Shown piece after piece: positions 11,719 to 23,892 of a stretch of 64,000 bases of DNA. The notes beneath the pieces were generated by a model. It had not been told where the DNA came from. It saw only the letters and a list, made by a program, of their open reading frames with translations, and ran no database searches. The position numbers were made by a program, and so were the translations under genes. Origin of the DNA: Latrodectus hesperus (taxonomy: Eukaryota > Arthropoda > Arachnida > Araneae > Theridiidae); NCBI GenBank assembly GCA_037975125.1, contig CM075854.1, positions 63,607,571 to 63,671,570 on the forward strand, read 5' to 3'. Position 1 is the first letter of the stretch. The number at the start of each line of letters is the position of its first letter.

Positions 11719-13455
11719 ACATTATAACTAATAAAAAGAATTTCTATGGAATGCATTCAAAGCTTTCATGTTTCCCTTTTTTCGTTTTCTTTATTCAAAA
11801 AAATATGTAGAATATTATCATTATACAGTTCAATAATATCACAATGTTATAAATAGAACTAAAATTGGGAAAGTAATTTTATCTCTTATTTTTATTAATG
11901 CATTTAAAATATCAACACATTTTCGCTTGTATATAAGGCATTGAAAAGTTCATGAATAAGCAAATAAAATTAATTGATTAACGACCAATTCATTTTTAAT
12001 ATACCACGTAGATAAGATAATCTACTTTGAAATATAAATTTATCATATAACACTTTTATGGCTAAGAAAATTGTGATCCAACAGATCAACTTAATGAGAG
12101 TATGATAGCTCTGTTACTATGTAAATGTTTTTATATAATCTTTTTATAGAGTTAGATATCTTTTTTACTTTCTGATTGTATCGCATAACTAATTTTCTTA
12201 CAAGCCTATCAGTAAATAAATTCATATTTTGTAGCTATTTATTTTATTCATTCACTTTTTAGTGTGAAGGAAGTAGTTTATAAAAAAAAAAAAAAATAAA
12301 AATGTAAAAAGAATGAAATGTGTGTGTATGTAATGCGTTTTTGTCCAGTGTCGAAATATTTCCTATAGATACGCTCTAAAATGTGTTAGATTCAATTTTT
12401 TTCTAATATTTATACCAGCTAAAGTTTTATAAAATCATGCATTATCAACATGTAAAAATTAGTATTATCATTTTCTAAAAATTATATGCGTAAGTTTATT
12501 TATTTTTAATTATTTTAAACATTTAGTATTTCTATCGCTTAGAAAATTCTTCTAAAGTTCCTCATCGAATTTTGAAATTAAGCAGTTACATCAGAAAGCT
12601 AGGAGTGATCTATATCAAATAATATAATTTAGTAGGAAAATTCAGATATTTTATGGATTAAACAAAGTAATATTTCTCTCTCGCTAAAATCTAGGAAAAT
12701 CCTATTTCTTTACAAGATTAGTTTTTAAAAAAAGTGCAAACACTTGAACATAAATAATGCAGAAATAAGTGTTTGTACCCCTGTTAAAATACATCAAAAT
12801 TGATATACTTTCAATATTAAAAAAATAAATTAAAAACCGAAGACCACATAATGCAAAACTCACCAAATTTATCATTGTAATCCTATTATATTGTTGAATT
12901 AACAGGTAGAATGACTGACTACAAAAAGATGATTTCTTTTAATTCTATGCTATTGCTGTGAAATGATTTATAGTCTATTAGTCATATTTTAATTCATTAA
13001 AAGGTTCCTCACGCCCTGAGAAATGAGGACATAAAATAATATCAAACTTCTCATTCTGAACAGGTAAAAGAATCTTAGACTAAATACTAATTAATTAAAT
13101 GAATAAAACAGGAAAAATATTCGCAAACCTGGGTGTGACTGTTATTATGGGGCTAGGTACTCCACCAACACAAAACCTTTCGCTTAGAAACTCATGAGTA
13201 TAAACTTCCTATGAATAGAAATATGTAATTAATATAATGCCGCAAAAAAAGGAAAATATATAAACACTTTTGAGCTCTTTGACATTGAGATTCGTTGTAA
13301 AAGTGAATCGTTTCCTTCTAACGATTACTGATTTATGTATCCTTATTTGATTTATGAATTTAAAACTCAAATAATGTATGCTAAACTAGTTTTATTCACA
13401 TTATTGTAATAATATAATATATGGCATTTATTTATATTAAATATATCCATTTACA
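11719..13455. other. AT-rich intergenic region
   Basis: No gene or repeat recognised apart from short A and T tracts. Confidence 0.5.
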
Positions 13456-13456
13456 T

Positions 13457-13527
13457 TGTTACTTAGCTGGTATCTGAATAGACAATACTGTACTTAACAT
13501 GTCCTGGGTTCAATTCCCACCTCAGCT
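13457..13527 (+). repeat. tRNA-like SINE head
   Basis: A-box-like TAGCTGGTATC (13464-13474) and perfect B box GGTTCAATTCC (13507-13517), 43 nt apart as in tRNAs. There is no acceptor stem pairing, so it is not a working tRNA. Confidence 0.5.
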
Positions 13528-13780
13528 TGAAATTTGTCATGATCTTTTTATGAATCGTATATCCTTCCCTGGTAAAAAAATCTTCGATCACAAAAAAAAA
13601 CCTAATTTTATTATTATTATTTTTAGGAAGATGAAAATGTGAATATGCACTTGGATGAAAGAGATTTCAAATAATATTTACTTTATATTGTTTAGATTAG
13701 TTAAAAAAATTTTAAATCATTTTTTTGGTTAAGGTAGTCTGGTAGAGTAACAGTGTCGCATCCAGAAGATAGTAAATTAG

Positions 13781-13847
13781 ATGCCTGACACAGAAGATAA
13801 GTTAAGTTCAATACCTGACACAGAAGATAAGTTCGATACCTGACACA
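13781..13847 (+). repeat. Short minisatellite, 3 units of 25-30 bp
   Basis: The word CCTGACACAGAAGATAAGTT occurs at 13784 and 13814 (period 30) and begins a third time at 13839 (period 25). It accounts for a short minus-strand open frame here. Confidence 0.75.
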
Positions 13848-14379
13848 CTGACCGAAGATCGTCGTTCTGACAGAGCATATGCATATAAAATATTCTTAGA
13901 GACTTTTGCATTTTCATGGATGTGTGGGAAAATTTTGAGAAGAGGACGTCATCTCCAGTGTCGATTTCGTCCCTTGTTTCTGATTCCAAACTGCACAGGC
14001 ATTGAGTCCGTCTAGATATTTCAGTCGAGAAATTAGATGGCTAGAAACAGAATGCAATAATTAAGATAAATGCGGTTTTACGAATATTTATTATTGCAAT
14101 ACAATAATAACTTTCACTTTAAAATCTGGGTTATCTTAATTCGCTTGGCTTTTGGTCATTTTCTTATCCAGTACAGTTCTTCAAGAATATGAAAAAAAAA
14201 AATAAAAAAAAACTTATGATTGTAAGAATATTTCAAATTCCGTGTTGTATTGTTTTCGAATGAAATGATTGAAATTATTCAAGAGAAGTGCAAAAAAGAA
14301 AAGCAAGTAAATAGAAAAATAAAGTATAAAATGAGAGGCAAATTTGTCTCAGTTAATATATCTTGGCTTATTGAGATCT

Positions 14380-14450
14380 ACAGATTACGGTAGATTCCGA
14401 ACCATTATAAACGTTTTTGCCCGTAGTAAGAATTGAACCGATGAACTGCT
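14380..14450 (-). repeat. tRNA-derived SINE piece, minus strand
   Basis: Minus-strand B box GGTTCAATTCT (14429-14439 on +), followed by a tail 'ATGGTTCGGAATCTACC' that matches the tails of the copies near 47.9, 53.7 and 54.2 kb. Confidence 0.4.
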
Positions 14451-14707
14451 GATATGAAAAGTTGATATGATAGATTAGAAAATTGGTAAAACGCTGTGAT
14501 GACGTGATAGTACATTTGATCCTAAGCGGTAGCCATTTTGGCTTTTATAACTAATATTTTTAATTGGCTTGTTTGTATTTTCACAATTTCATTCAAAGAG
14601 TACGCATTGCTAAACGCGCAAGATGTGGCATTTTGTGACAAATGTACTTGCAGTATTAAATTATTTTTCCAATTCCAGATTAAAAAAAAATAATAGTGAA
14701 CAAATTA

Positions 14708-14725
14708 TTTTTTGCGCGCAAAAAA
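14708..14725. promoter_or_regulatory. E2F-like palindrome
   Basis: TTTTTTGCGCGCAAAAAA is a perfect 18-bp palindrome. It contains two overlapping TTTGCGCG half-sites of the E2F/DP type. It lies about 535 bp upstream of the predicted transcription start. A CpG-bearing palindrome stands out in this AT-rich DNA, but regulation by E2F is only inferred. Confidence 0.3.
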
Positions 14726-15225
14726 GATAACATTAACGAAATCAGTAAGATCATAATATATGGAAGTTAACATGATGTTTGGAATATTATAGACAGTAAC
14801 ACAGATAAACAATCTGTCAAAAATAGCACTTATTAAATTTTTGTATTACTGGGGATATTTTTGTAACATGATACCTGACTCACCTGTTTCTAAAGCCAGA
14901 TATTTTAAAAAATCTAGAAATTAAATACTTAGTTACTTGCCGATTCTTCTGGAGGATTTTCGGTAAATGTGACTTCTAATCAATAAACATAATGATTCTG
15001 AATACTAGACGTCACAATTATGTGACACGCTCAATTTAATTATGGTCTCATAGTTGATTAGCTGTTAATGCGGAACATAAATGTTAAATCAGAATTAATG
15101 ATAATTTTGCTTAAAAGAAAAAATTAGACTCGAGATAATTTACTTCTTTCCATGTTAAAATGAAAATAAAAATAGAAACCTTTTACCCTAATTTTTGAGT
15201 ACATTCCTTTCAAAATCTCCGTCAC

Positions 15226-15262
15226 TATAAAACTTTTTCAGAATTTTTCAATTATGTCAGTC
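15226..15262 (+). promoter_or_regulatory. Candidate core promoter: TATA box plus initiator
   Basis: TATAAAA starts at 15226. The arthropod initiator TCAGTC (15257-15262) puts +1 at A15259, with the TATA box at -33. This spacing fits TATA/Inr promoters. The resulting 5' leader to the ATG at 15390 would be 131 nt. Sequence upstream of that ATG has no polypyrimidine-AG acceptor, which supports a first exon here over an internal one. Confidence 0.45.
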
Positions 15263-15358
15263 ACTTTATCTCTCTGATTTGATTTTTCTCTCATTAGGTT
15301 CAGAGAGAAGTATAATTGAGAAAGAGTAAGAACAAATCCAAAGTACTTTAGCATACAC

Positions 15359-15370
15359 ATGACTCTGTGA
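15359..15370 (+). other. Three-codon upstream ORF
   Basis: ATG ACT CTG TGA lies in the predicted 5' leader, ending 19 nt before the main ATG. It would encode Met-Thr-Leu. Such minimal uORFs usually lower translation of the main frame. The effect depends on the transcription start being near 15259. Confidence 0.35.
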
Positions 15371-15398
15371 CGTCATTCCATTCTGGGGGATGACGTCA
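15368..15398. promoter_or_regulatory. Pair of CRE octamers (CREB/ATF-type)
   Basis: The perfect CRE TGACGTCA occurs at 15368-15375 and again at 15391-15398, the second overlapping the start codon. Two full palindromic CREs within 31 bp are unlikely in such AT-rich DNA. Binding by CREB/ATF or bZIP proteins is inferred. Confidence 0.4.
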
Positions 15399-15536
15399 GA
15401 AGCTCCGCCTACCGTTTCCGTCAAAGCACTGGCCAAGGAGATTGAGGCCCGTTCGTCACCTGCGAAAGTTCTCGTCCCCAAATCGTCCCCACCTGTAGCA
15501 CCCTCACGAGAGGCATCTGCTAATGTCAGCCAACCG
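15390..15536 (+). CDS. ARHGEF17-like RhoGEF, exon 1 (residues 1-49)
   Basis: First coding exon of the RhoGEF-like gene. The start is ATG 15390; the same frame has a stop at 15360-15362, so the frame cannot reach further upstream. The exon ends at CCG 15536 before a strong donor GTAAGT, in phase 0, which matches exon 2. It gives 49 residues rich in Pro, Ser and Ala, with a PxxP-type stretch (SPPVAPSR, residues 33-40) that could bind SH3 domains and a charged helix-like piece (KALAKEIEARSS). Its GC content is far above that of the flanks. An alternative upstream first exon outside the window cannot be excluded. Confidence 0.6.
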
Positions 15537-17226
15537 GTAAGTACTTTTTATTTATTTATTTTTTTATTCCCTTTTAAATGTTTCTGAATTTGAACTTTCT
15601 GCGAAGAATATAATACTCTTTCTTCAATATTAATTTATTATTTTTTTATTGAAATTATTTGATTATTTGAAAACTTATTTTTTTAGCTGTTCAAACTGAA
15701 ATAACTTTTTTGGAAAAATAAAAATTGATAAATTCAGTATTAGCATCACTTTTATCTCAAAAAACTTATTTTGCAACTTTAAACCAAAAAAAAGAAAAAA
15801 GAGTTGTTAAATTTGTTGAAAATATTCTATATATAAGATGTTAAACTCCTTTAATTGGATTTTAATGGTAAGTGTACTGAATCACATGTGCTTAGAAGGT
15901 TATTCTAAAATAATTGCTATTTGTTTATGGACTTTTATAAATCAACTTCTTTTGAAGCACATTTTTTTACAAAATAAGTGATTGCCAACTATCCTTTTTT
16001 ATTAAAAGATTTTTTTTCCAAATATTCATTAAAATTTTATAATAAATGCTGCATTCGTCATCACTTATTATAAAAATATTTATTTGAAAAAAAATTTTAT
16101 GCAAACGAGAATATTAAAGACCCTGATGTAAAAATTTGAAATAAGAAGAGATTTCTAAGAAAAAAATACTATCTTATTTTCGGGCAATAATGTTTATATA
16201 AAAGATTTCATATTCTGAACCACTAAAAAGCGTACTGTCAATGATAAATATATCACTTTAAATTGTTTCTAGATATTATTTTCTTTAAAATTACTCTGAG
16301 CAGGACCAAACTATTTTCATTTCTTCTTTGCCATTCAGTCATTATTCTGTTGATAAAATTTTATGGCCAAAAGCCATGTTACTATTTACGTCTAAGACAC
16401 ATGTAGTTAATTCTTCCATGTATTAAAAGGTAAGGCTACAGATTTTTTGGTTTTGATTGGAAAGATTTGTGTTAGAATGGTGTGTAACACACACACACAA
16501 ATAAAAGTAGTACTTGGAAAAAGGAGTCATCGCAAAACTAAAAGAAGTCAATTTAATCATTATCCAAAAATTACTAAGTATCTTCGGAAGAAAGTTTAAA
16601 ATAAACGAAAGTAATGGACTAATATTCATTTTATAGTAAAATTCTGGTTTCAGAAGTAGTTAATTTACCAGTTTTGCTCGAATATAGTAATATCGCCCTT
16701 ATTTTAGGATTAGGCATTTAATTTTCTTTTTACAAAAGTTTTCCAGTCAACTTAAATCTTATTCTCCTAAGCATATATTTTAATAATAAATAAAACTGAG
16801 TAACTTTAAAATTATTAATCAAATATGGTTATTAATATGCAAATTTTCAGAGCAAATGTAAATTTCTATGAAGTCACAGATTATACAAGCTAATTTTATT
16901 TTTAAATTTTAATTTTTTAGTTCTTTATTTGCCGTTAAAGAAGAAAAAAAAATAGTTGATGGTATATAGACGAAAACTATACTCAAAAAGGGAAGAGATC
17001 TTGAGATATAAATAGAGTCTATTCTCTTTTTTGTTTACATCTGCTTTGCTTACATCGTATTTTTTCTTTCAGTTAAGTACACTTAACATTAAATAAATAA
17101 ACATATTCTGTTGATTTTTTCATTGAAAATAGATATAAATTATTTTAATTTCTTTGAAAAACTGAAAAATTTCGTCTTGTAATTTAAAAGAACGATTAAA
17201 AAAGATTCACAATCATTCGGTTTCTA

Positions 17227-17439
17227 TTGGGTTGTTCGGAAAGTAATTTCGTTTTTCATGAAAATGAAAAAAATATAACGAATAAATATCGTATTGCATT
17301 GCATATTGTCCATTCTAGTCTAATAGCTTTTATCATCTTTCTGGTAGTAGCACGATTCCACAGTCATAAAGTGGTTGGTTTTTACTAGCAAAAAGATGAT
17401 CCATGAAGGAAAAACGAAATGACTTTCCGAACAACCCAA
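17227..17439. mobile_element. 213-bp mariner-type MITE
   Basis: Terminal inverted repeats of about 31 bp begin TTGGGTTGTTCGGAAAGT at the left and end with its complement at the right, with a single mismatch. TA flanks both sides (17225-17226 and 17440-17441), as expected for mariner insertion. There is no coding capacity. Inside, words such as 'aagtggttggtttttactagc' look like remains of a longer element. It needs transposase supplied by an autonomous mariner with the same ends. The mariner at 34.7 kb has different ends. Confidence 0.9.
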
Positions 17440-19328
17440 TAATATTGATTTTTTCGTGTCTTTGAAATTTTCGAGTGTTTTATTTGATTTGCACATTAAA
17501 GGACTAATTAATATTTCGTGATACTTGCGTTAAGAAATTTTGCTTCTAGAGCAATTAGATTCAAGCGAAATAGTGATACATTAAGACACGAAAAAAAGTA
17601 CATACGTTCTTGAAGTTACAATTTATTTGTACTATTGTGTAATTGAAGAAATATTTTTAAATTTTCTTTTTCTTTAAAAAAAATTTGCATTAAAAATTAT
17701 CAAATAATAAACTGAAAGTTAAGAGATCGAATACTTTTAAAAAGAAAAGGGAATTAAAATTAATACCATTTATGTTCTGTAAAAAACTATTTTTGATTTT
17801 TTCTAAAATATTTAAAAAATTTTTAAATTCATTTTTGATAGAAAATTAAATCTATTTCGAAATTCGTCTTAAACTGATAAGAACTTCAATTTTTATCGAG
17901 AAAATGTACATAGTTCACTTCATATAATTAATTATCAGAACTACACAAAATGATAATCCAGTCGGTCAAACTAGTATTTAAAAGTTTAGAAAAAAAGTGT
18001 ATCAAATTTACCAACTTATGAAACGTAAAAAATATCTTATGTTGACATGCTTATAAAATAAACATTAAAAAAATTAACTAAGAAAACAGTATTTTTTTAA
18101 GAAAAGTTTTCATTCACTTCTAGATGATGGAAAATTTTATGGGAACAAAGTTTTTAATTTTCGACGAACTTGGCGAAATATTCCGTACCTCATTCCAAAT
18201 ATGAATGTGCAATACTTAAAATAGTTGAGAAAAGTACTTCATTCAAGTTGAGAATTGTCAATGTGGAGATATGTCTCTATTTTTTTTTATCATTAGTATA
18301 TAGTTACATAGAAATGAACAAAAATACTCTGCGTTATTTTTACAAAAAATATGATGTTTCAAATTTGGTCAAATTTGTTAAAAGTTTTCTAATTTAGTAA
18401 GAAAGTAAAATTCCTGATCAATATCGAGTTTGATTTATTTATTTGAATTTGGAAATTTGAAGTCGATCAAAGAGATTTACATTAAAAAATTAATCAAAAG
18501 AAGATAGCAAAACCTGAATAGCAATGATCTTAAAGTTAAATTTGAATGCCCAGCTTTATGTATTTTTTTTTGGACAGTTAGTTATAAGGAAAATTATATG
18601 CTTCTTAAGAATCCTATGCCGAGCTGTCAACTTGATTATTTAAAAAATATCTGCCTACATTACTTAAAAATATTATTCGCATTTATATAAAATAGAGAAT
18701 AAAAAGTAAAATAAAGCATAAGGACATATAGTTCTATGCTAGTGATTAAATTGTCACACTGGAAAGAAAAGCAAACTGTGCAGAATCGTGTTTATTGTAT
18801 ATTGTGTAATGAGGAAAAACACGATTAAATTTGTATATTTTTGGAGGTTAGCAGAATTTCGTTGAATTAAACTGAGCTTGGATGATTTAGATAGGAACTT
18901 CATTTAATGAGACGGATACTCATTTTTGAATTCACCAATAACTATGAATGACGCGTATTGATGTGGAACTCTTTTGTGAACGCATGCTGAAATTTCTTTT
19001 TGCGTGAAAGATCTTGAAAACATACTGATTATAGGGCAATAGTTAAAATCGTTTTGTGACAAGAAATGTATTGGATGAATAGAGAACGTATATTCACGAA
19101 TGGCATACTACTATATCATCTCGTACTTGGCGATGAAATAACGACGAAATCAAACTAATTTTCTTCTCCTTGTGCATCCATAATTGGATGTGTTCATCTT
19201 TCTGTTGTATGCTGGATTAAAAATTTTAATATGTATCGTGGTGACCTTTCAGTAACCATTGTCTTTCAATACCAGTACATTTCTCTTTACCATCAAGGGA
19301 AGCCGAACCTTATTTACATTTCTAGAGG

Positions 19329-19396
19329 TTCACAATGACCTAGTAGTAAAACCGGGATTTTCGGAGTCGAGCGACCCGAGTTCAAATCCTAAAATT
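19329..19396 (+). repeat. tRNA-like SINE head
   Basis: A box TGACCTAGTAG (19336-19346, one mismatch) and B box AGTTCAAATCC (19379-19389), 43 nt apart. It is followed by a G/T-rich tail and no acceptor stem. Confidence 0.5.
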
Positions 19397-19882
19397 GTTG
19401 AGCAACGGGAAATGGACGTTGATTTTCTATTTTCTTTTTGTATATTTGTAGGGGTGAGTACAGGAAAGCTTTCCAGTTTTACTCCGTTTCGATACATGGA
19501 TATTATCCATTATCAGCAAAAGTCCTCTCAGAAAGCAACACTTTGAGTTAATGCTTTACAACAGCTTTTGGCTGTTAGGTTCTCCGCTGCGTGACGTCAA
19601 ATAGTTTAGTAATGACAGTTCATGGTGAAACACACTGGTAGAATTTTTAGCGTGGACATTTGTCGTTCTGCAAGCAAGCCAAGCTCCTAATTTAAAATAC
19701 TTGACGTACTCGAATGATCTTGAAAAATTTAAAAGACAATAAGTTATTTTGCTCGGATTTTAATATTTCTAAAACGTTAATACTCTCATGTCTCTTCTGG
19801 ATCCTTCTCAGTATGACTCTTCCAGATCAAATATGTAAATCTGCAGTAAATATACTGAAATATAAATGCATTTCTTTAATTT

Positions 19883-19944
19883 AAAATTGTTTAATTCGTA
19901 TACAAACGAGAGGGATCTCGTTTGTATACGAATTAAACAATTTT
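19883..19944. repeat. Perfect 29-bp hairpin with GGGA loop
   Basis: Arms 19883-19911 and 19916-19944 are exact reverse complements around a 4-nt loop (19912-19915). No flanking duplication is evident. It may be a palindrome made by template switching in replication. Confidence 0.95.
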
Positions 19945-22900
19945 TTTGTGTTACATGTCCATTTTTAAACCAACTTCTACATACGATTTTAATTGCAGAA
20001 ATATTCTTCCAATATTATTTTTTAAACACCATTGAATGAAGCATTGAGATTTTTCTCGTTCTTTGTGTGAGAAAAGTTATATCACACTCTTTTACAGAAC
20101 ACTTTAGAATTCTTAGCCAGCTTTTAAAATCCATAAACTCCCAAGAAGCGCTTATGGAAAGGTCAAATTCTTTCTCCTGTTCGATATTTCTCGAACTCTT
20201 GTTTTTGAATCAAATGGATTTAATACATCAAATGAAATTAAAAAAGTTAATCATTCTATTTTTCCTTACTTAATTTGCATAATGTGATGAAAAAGAAAAG
20301 TTCTATCCAAGTCCTTCTGAAAAATTCTGATTTTAGAATAATAATGTGTATAAATAAATTACATTAATGTCAAATTTTAAATTAGCGGGGTATACATATA
20401 TTTTACTTTGTTTCACGCTCATGTTTACTTTTTTAACGCCGGGAATAAAGCCAAGAGTGAATCTGCCACCAACCGAATATTTCTATACACAAATGACTCG
20501 TCATTCGCACTTGGTCTCAGAAGTACACTAAGTTAAAAGCTTTCTACGTCAAAAGTAGATAAAGAAATATACTTATGGCCAGTTTTTTTTACAACAGAGT
20601 TGTTATTCCTGAAAAATTACTTTCTTCACACCCCTGGGAGAAGATCATCATTCACTTTTCCTTATTGCTAACTTGTGCCATGCACTCGTTTATTGGATTT
20701 TATTATTTTTTAACAGCAAAAAGAATCAAATTTGAAATATATATGAAGTTAGACTAAAAAACTGAGAATTCTATTAAATTTCCATTTTAAAGTATCTTTC
20801 GTATGTGCTTGGATGCGGATTGCTACTGTTTTCCTTTCAAAAGGAAATCCATTTAGATAACTTTGTTGTGAGTTTTTAAGAGATTTAAAAAGGAAATGCA
20901 AACAAATTGATAAGGCAAATAGGCCTATCAAAGAAACAAAATGATAAAACGATTAACATGAAATATTGCGATTTCTCGATAAGAATTTAAGATTTATGAT
21001 ATTCCTTGAATATACGTTAGGCATTTATTTGTCGTATCTTTTGCGTATTGTTGTATACTCTCTTTTAAACGCATTAACATGTGGAATTATTTGGTACATT
21101 TACTAGGTATGAGTACTTGATAACTAAGAAGTGATTAAAAAGTTTATTTACTTTAAAATACAATATATTGTTATTGATGATTAATGATATAAGAGGTTTA
21201 AATTTAATGAGACATTATTTCATTGCCATTAAATGATATGACTTTTAAAATGGAAAGGTTTTGTTTTATGGCAAAAAGTGAGTTCTTTAAAAATGGGAGA
21301 GCGGTTTGTTAATTAAATTCTCTTCACAGAATAAAACATAACAAAGCACATAATAAATATATGTCGTTATAACTAATAAAGAAAATAAATTCAAGGAAGT
21401 CAGTGTATTAACTGTCACTAACAGATCACACAAGTTGAAAAGACAAATGTAAATTTATATTTTTATAATACCAAAATGTGGTAAGCATTGGCTATTAGAT
21501 CTTTATTAAAACACCAAAAGTATATCAAAAATATGCTTTGAACCCCGCTCTTTCAAACGTACTTTAATCGCTTTTTTTTAAGCACCAGATCTTCTGATTT
21601 AGTTTTTTTCTATTTTCTCAAAGTGATAATTTTGAACTTGCATTATTTTAGAAATGTATTTGGGATATATATACTTCTGAATACATTAATTTAATTAAGA
21701 ACGTAACCTATGAATAATTATACTTGTAGAAGATTTGAGCATAAAGATACTGATTTATGATATTTGTTGCTTTTAGTTAATTTAATATATTTGATTATTA
21801 AAAATAATTGTAAACTGACTTAATGTGTGTCCACCACATATTGTAAATCACTAGAAATGGTAATGAAAATGAAATAAATAATTTTTCAGGTAAAAAACAT
21901 GTGACTTTAAATTAAACTAATATATATATAACTGATGAAAATTTTTTTAATGTATTAAAATCTACGAATTTTAGAGATTGTTGAATCTAAATAAATATAC
22001 GTGATTTTTCGTGAGCGTTGTGTACATAAGGTTCATTAAATGTAATCATACAAAAAAAATAAATAAATAAAAAAAACGCATGATTTAAAAATGAGCAAAT
22101 AAAATTCTAACAAAAAATATTTGTTCGTCGTCATGTCCATGCATTAAATGAAATAGTTTTCTCAATTTATGGAGAACTCTCAATTATAGAGCACTGATGT
22201 CTGTGTAACAATTAATAGGAACTCCTTTTTTTAACGAATTAACTTCACATTAATTTAAAGCTTAGTGAATTTTTTCTTGAAAACTGTTAACGTTGATTTT
22301 ACAGTAATTTGTTAGAGCCGTTTTGTTTAATGCAGAAGGTCCTAGGATTGATTCCAGCTTTTATTCAATAATGCTAAATGGGTGTTGTGTTTCTGTTTTG
22401 TGCATTCATATTGTCGTGATGTGTGTTTTGGACTTTATATATATAGAAGGAAACAGGTGATAGAAACAGTTAATTAATTCTCTGTTTCGGTTATGGGAAC
22501 CAAAATCTTTTGTTTTCTGCCTCGAGTTCTTCTTTCCATCAATATTAAAATAAGTTGAATGCCTGGTATTGTTTGATTAGCTTCGCTTTCTTGAATAGAA
22601 AATAGTTGCTTGGAAACAGGTTTCCTCGAAGATAATAACATGATATTAACATTCATAAATATTTTTCGCACAAATCAAGCACGTTATGTGTTTTTCTTGG
22701 CTGATTTCTATTACACCTCCACAATTTTAAACATGAGTAAGTTATTTTACTCATTTTTTACTTACATTCACTCTTTGTAATATTACAAAAATACTATGAA
22801 AAATGTAAAGGTATATTTATGTTTACAGGAAAAATCACATTTTTTTTCTGAGATTAAATAAAATTATTAGTTTTTGAAAATTTGTTGTTTCTCTGATAGA

Positions 22901-23892
22901 AAATTATACTTTATTTTTTTAAATAGCTTTAAAAATGTCTTATTTTAATGTTTTATCGATTGTTGTTAACTGAACACTTGCAACAATTTAACTGAAAAAT
23001 AGCGATTTCTAGCATATATAAGACATGTATTAGGATACCTTTTCATTTATTGAAGATATATACTTTACTAAAAGATCAATTTATATTAATAGTATTGAGA
23101 TTGTTAATTCATTTGAATATAAATAGCTTCTTGAAATGATTCAATTATAGTTAATTTTTTAAAAAAATCTTTTGTAATAATTGTTCATTTGATTGTTTTC
23201 GAGATTTTTATTTGACTATTTGGAATTCAAATCTTTGGACATTACTTTGCATGTTTATTAATTTAAAAAATTATTTTAAAATGTTTTAATCATAGGATGC
23301 ATCTCCTTATAAATATTAATTATTCTCAAGTTTGTGACAGTGAGACAAATTCTATTTTGGTTAATTACTTTAATTAGGAATTATTTTTAACCATAATAAT
23401 GACTTATATGCATTCAAGGAATTTCCTTCTTTTGAAACTTTTAATTAGTTACCTTTAGAATGATGACTAATTCATATCTTTTAAAATATATATAGTTCGA
23501 TAATAAGTAATTACATGAATATGTATAGCAAAATGAACAAGTTACTTTAAATGAAATGAATTAAAATAATGTGAATACTACTTTTATAAGTTTTCTAAAT
23601 TTCCTTTTCCACTCGAACAAAAGGAAACCACTCAAAGTAAAACTTTGCTAAATTTAGCATTTCTTCATAAAAAAATTGCAATAAAATACATAAATGGATT
23701 AATATTACTGTGTTAAATATATTATTGCTCATCTTTTTATTTTATTTTTGTAAATAAAGTATTATTAATCCTTTCTCTTTGAGCAATTTTTTCTATGAGA
23801 AAGTGATGTTTTTGTTAAGTTTTGTCTCCTTCCATTGATTCTTCTTAATTTAATATACACATACATATGTACTTGTTATTTACTCTTTTCAG

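Larger units (their letters stand above)
15537..23892 (+). other. Intron 1 (8,356 bp)
   Basis: Donor GTAAGT at 15537 and acceptor CTCTTTTCAG ending at 23892. It is AT-rich and holds a mariner-type MITE, one tRNA-like piece and a perfect hairpin, listed separately. A weak B-box word near 22345 has no properly spaced A box. No further exon was recognised; the open frames at 18170-18397, 19259-19546 and 20067-20273 look spurious. Confidence 0.65.

Noticed and set aside
22312..22356. tRNA-like A and B boxes in intron 1
   Set aside because: The spacing (about 33 nt) is too short and no stems form.
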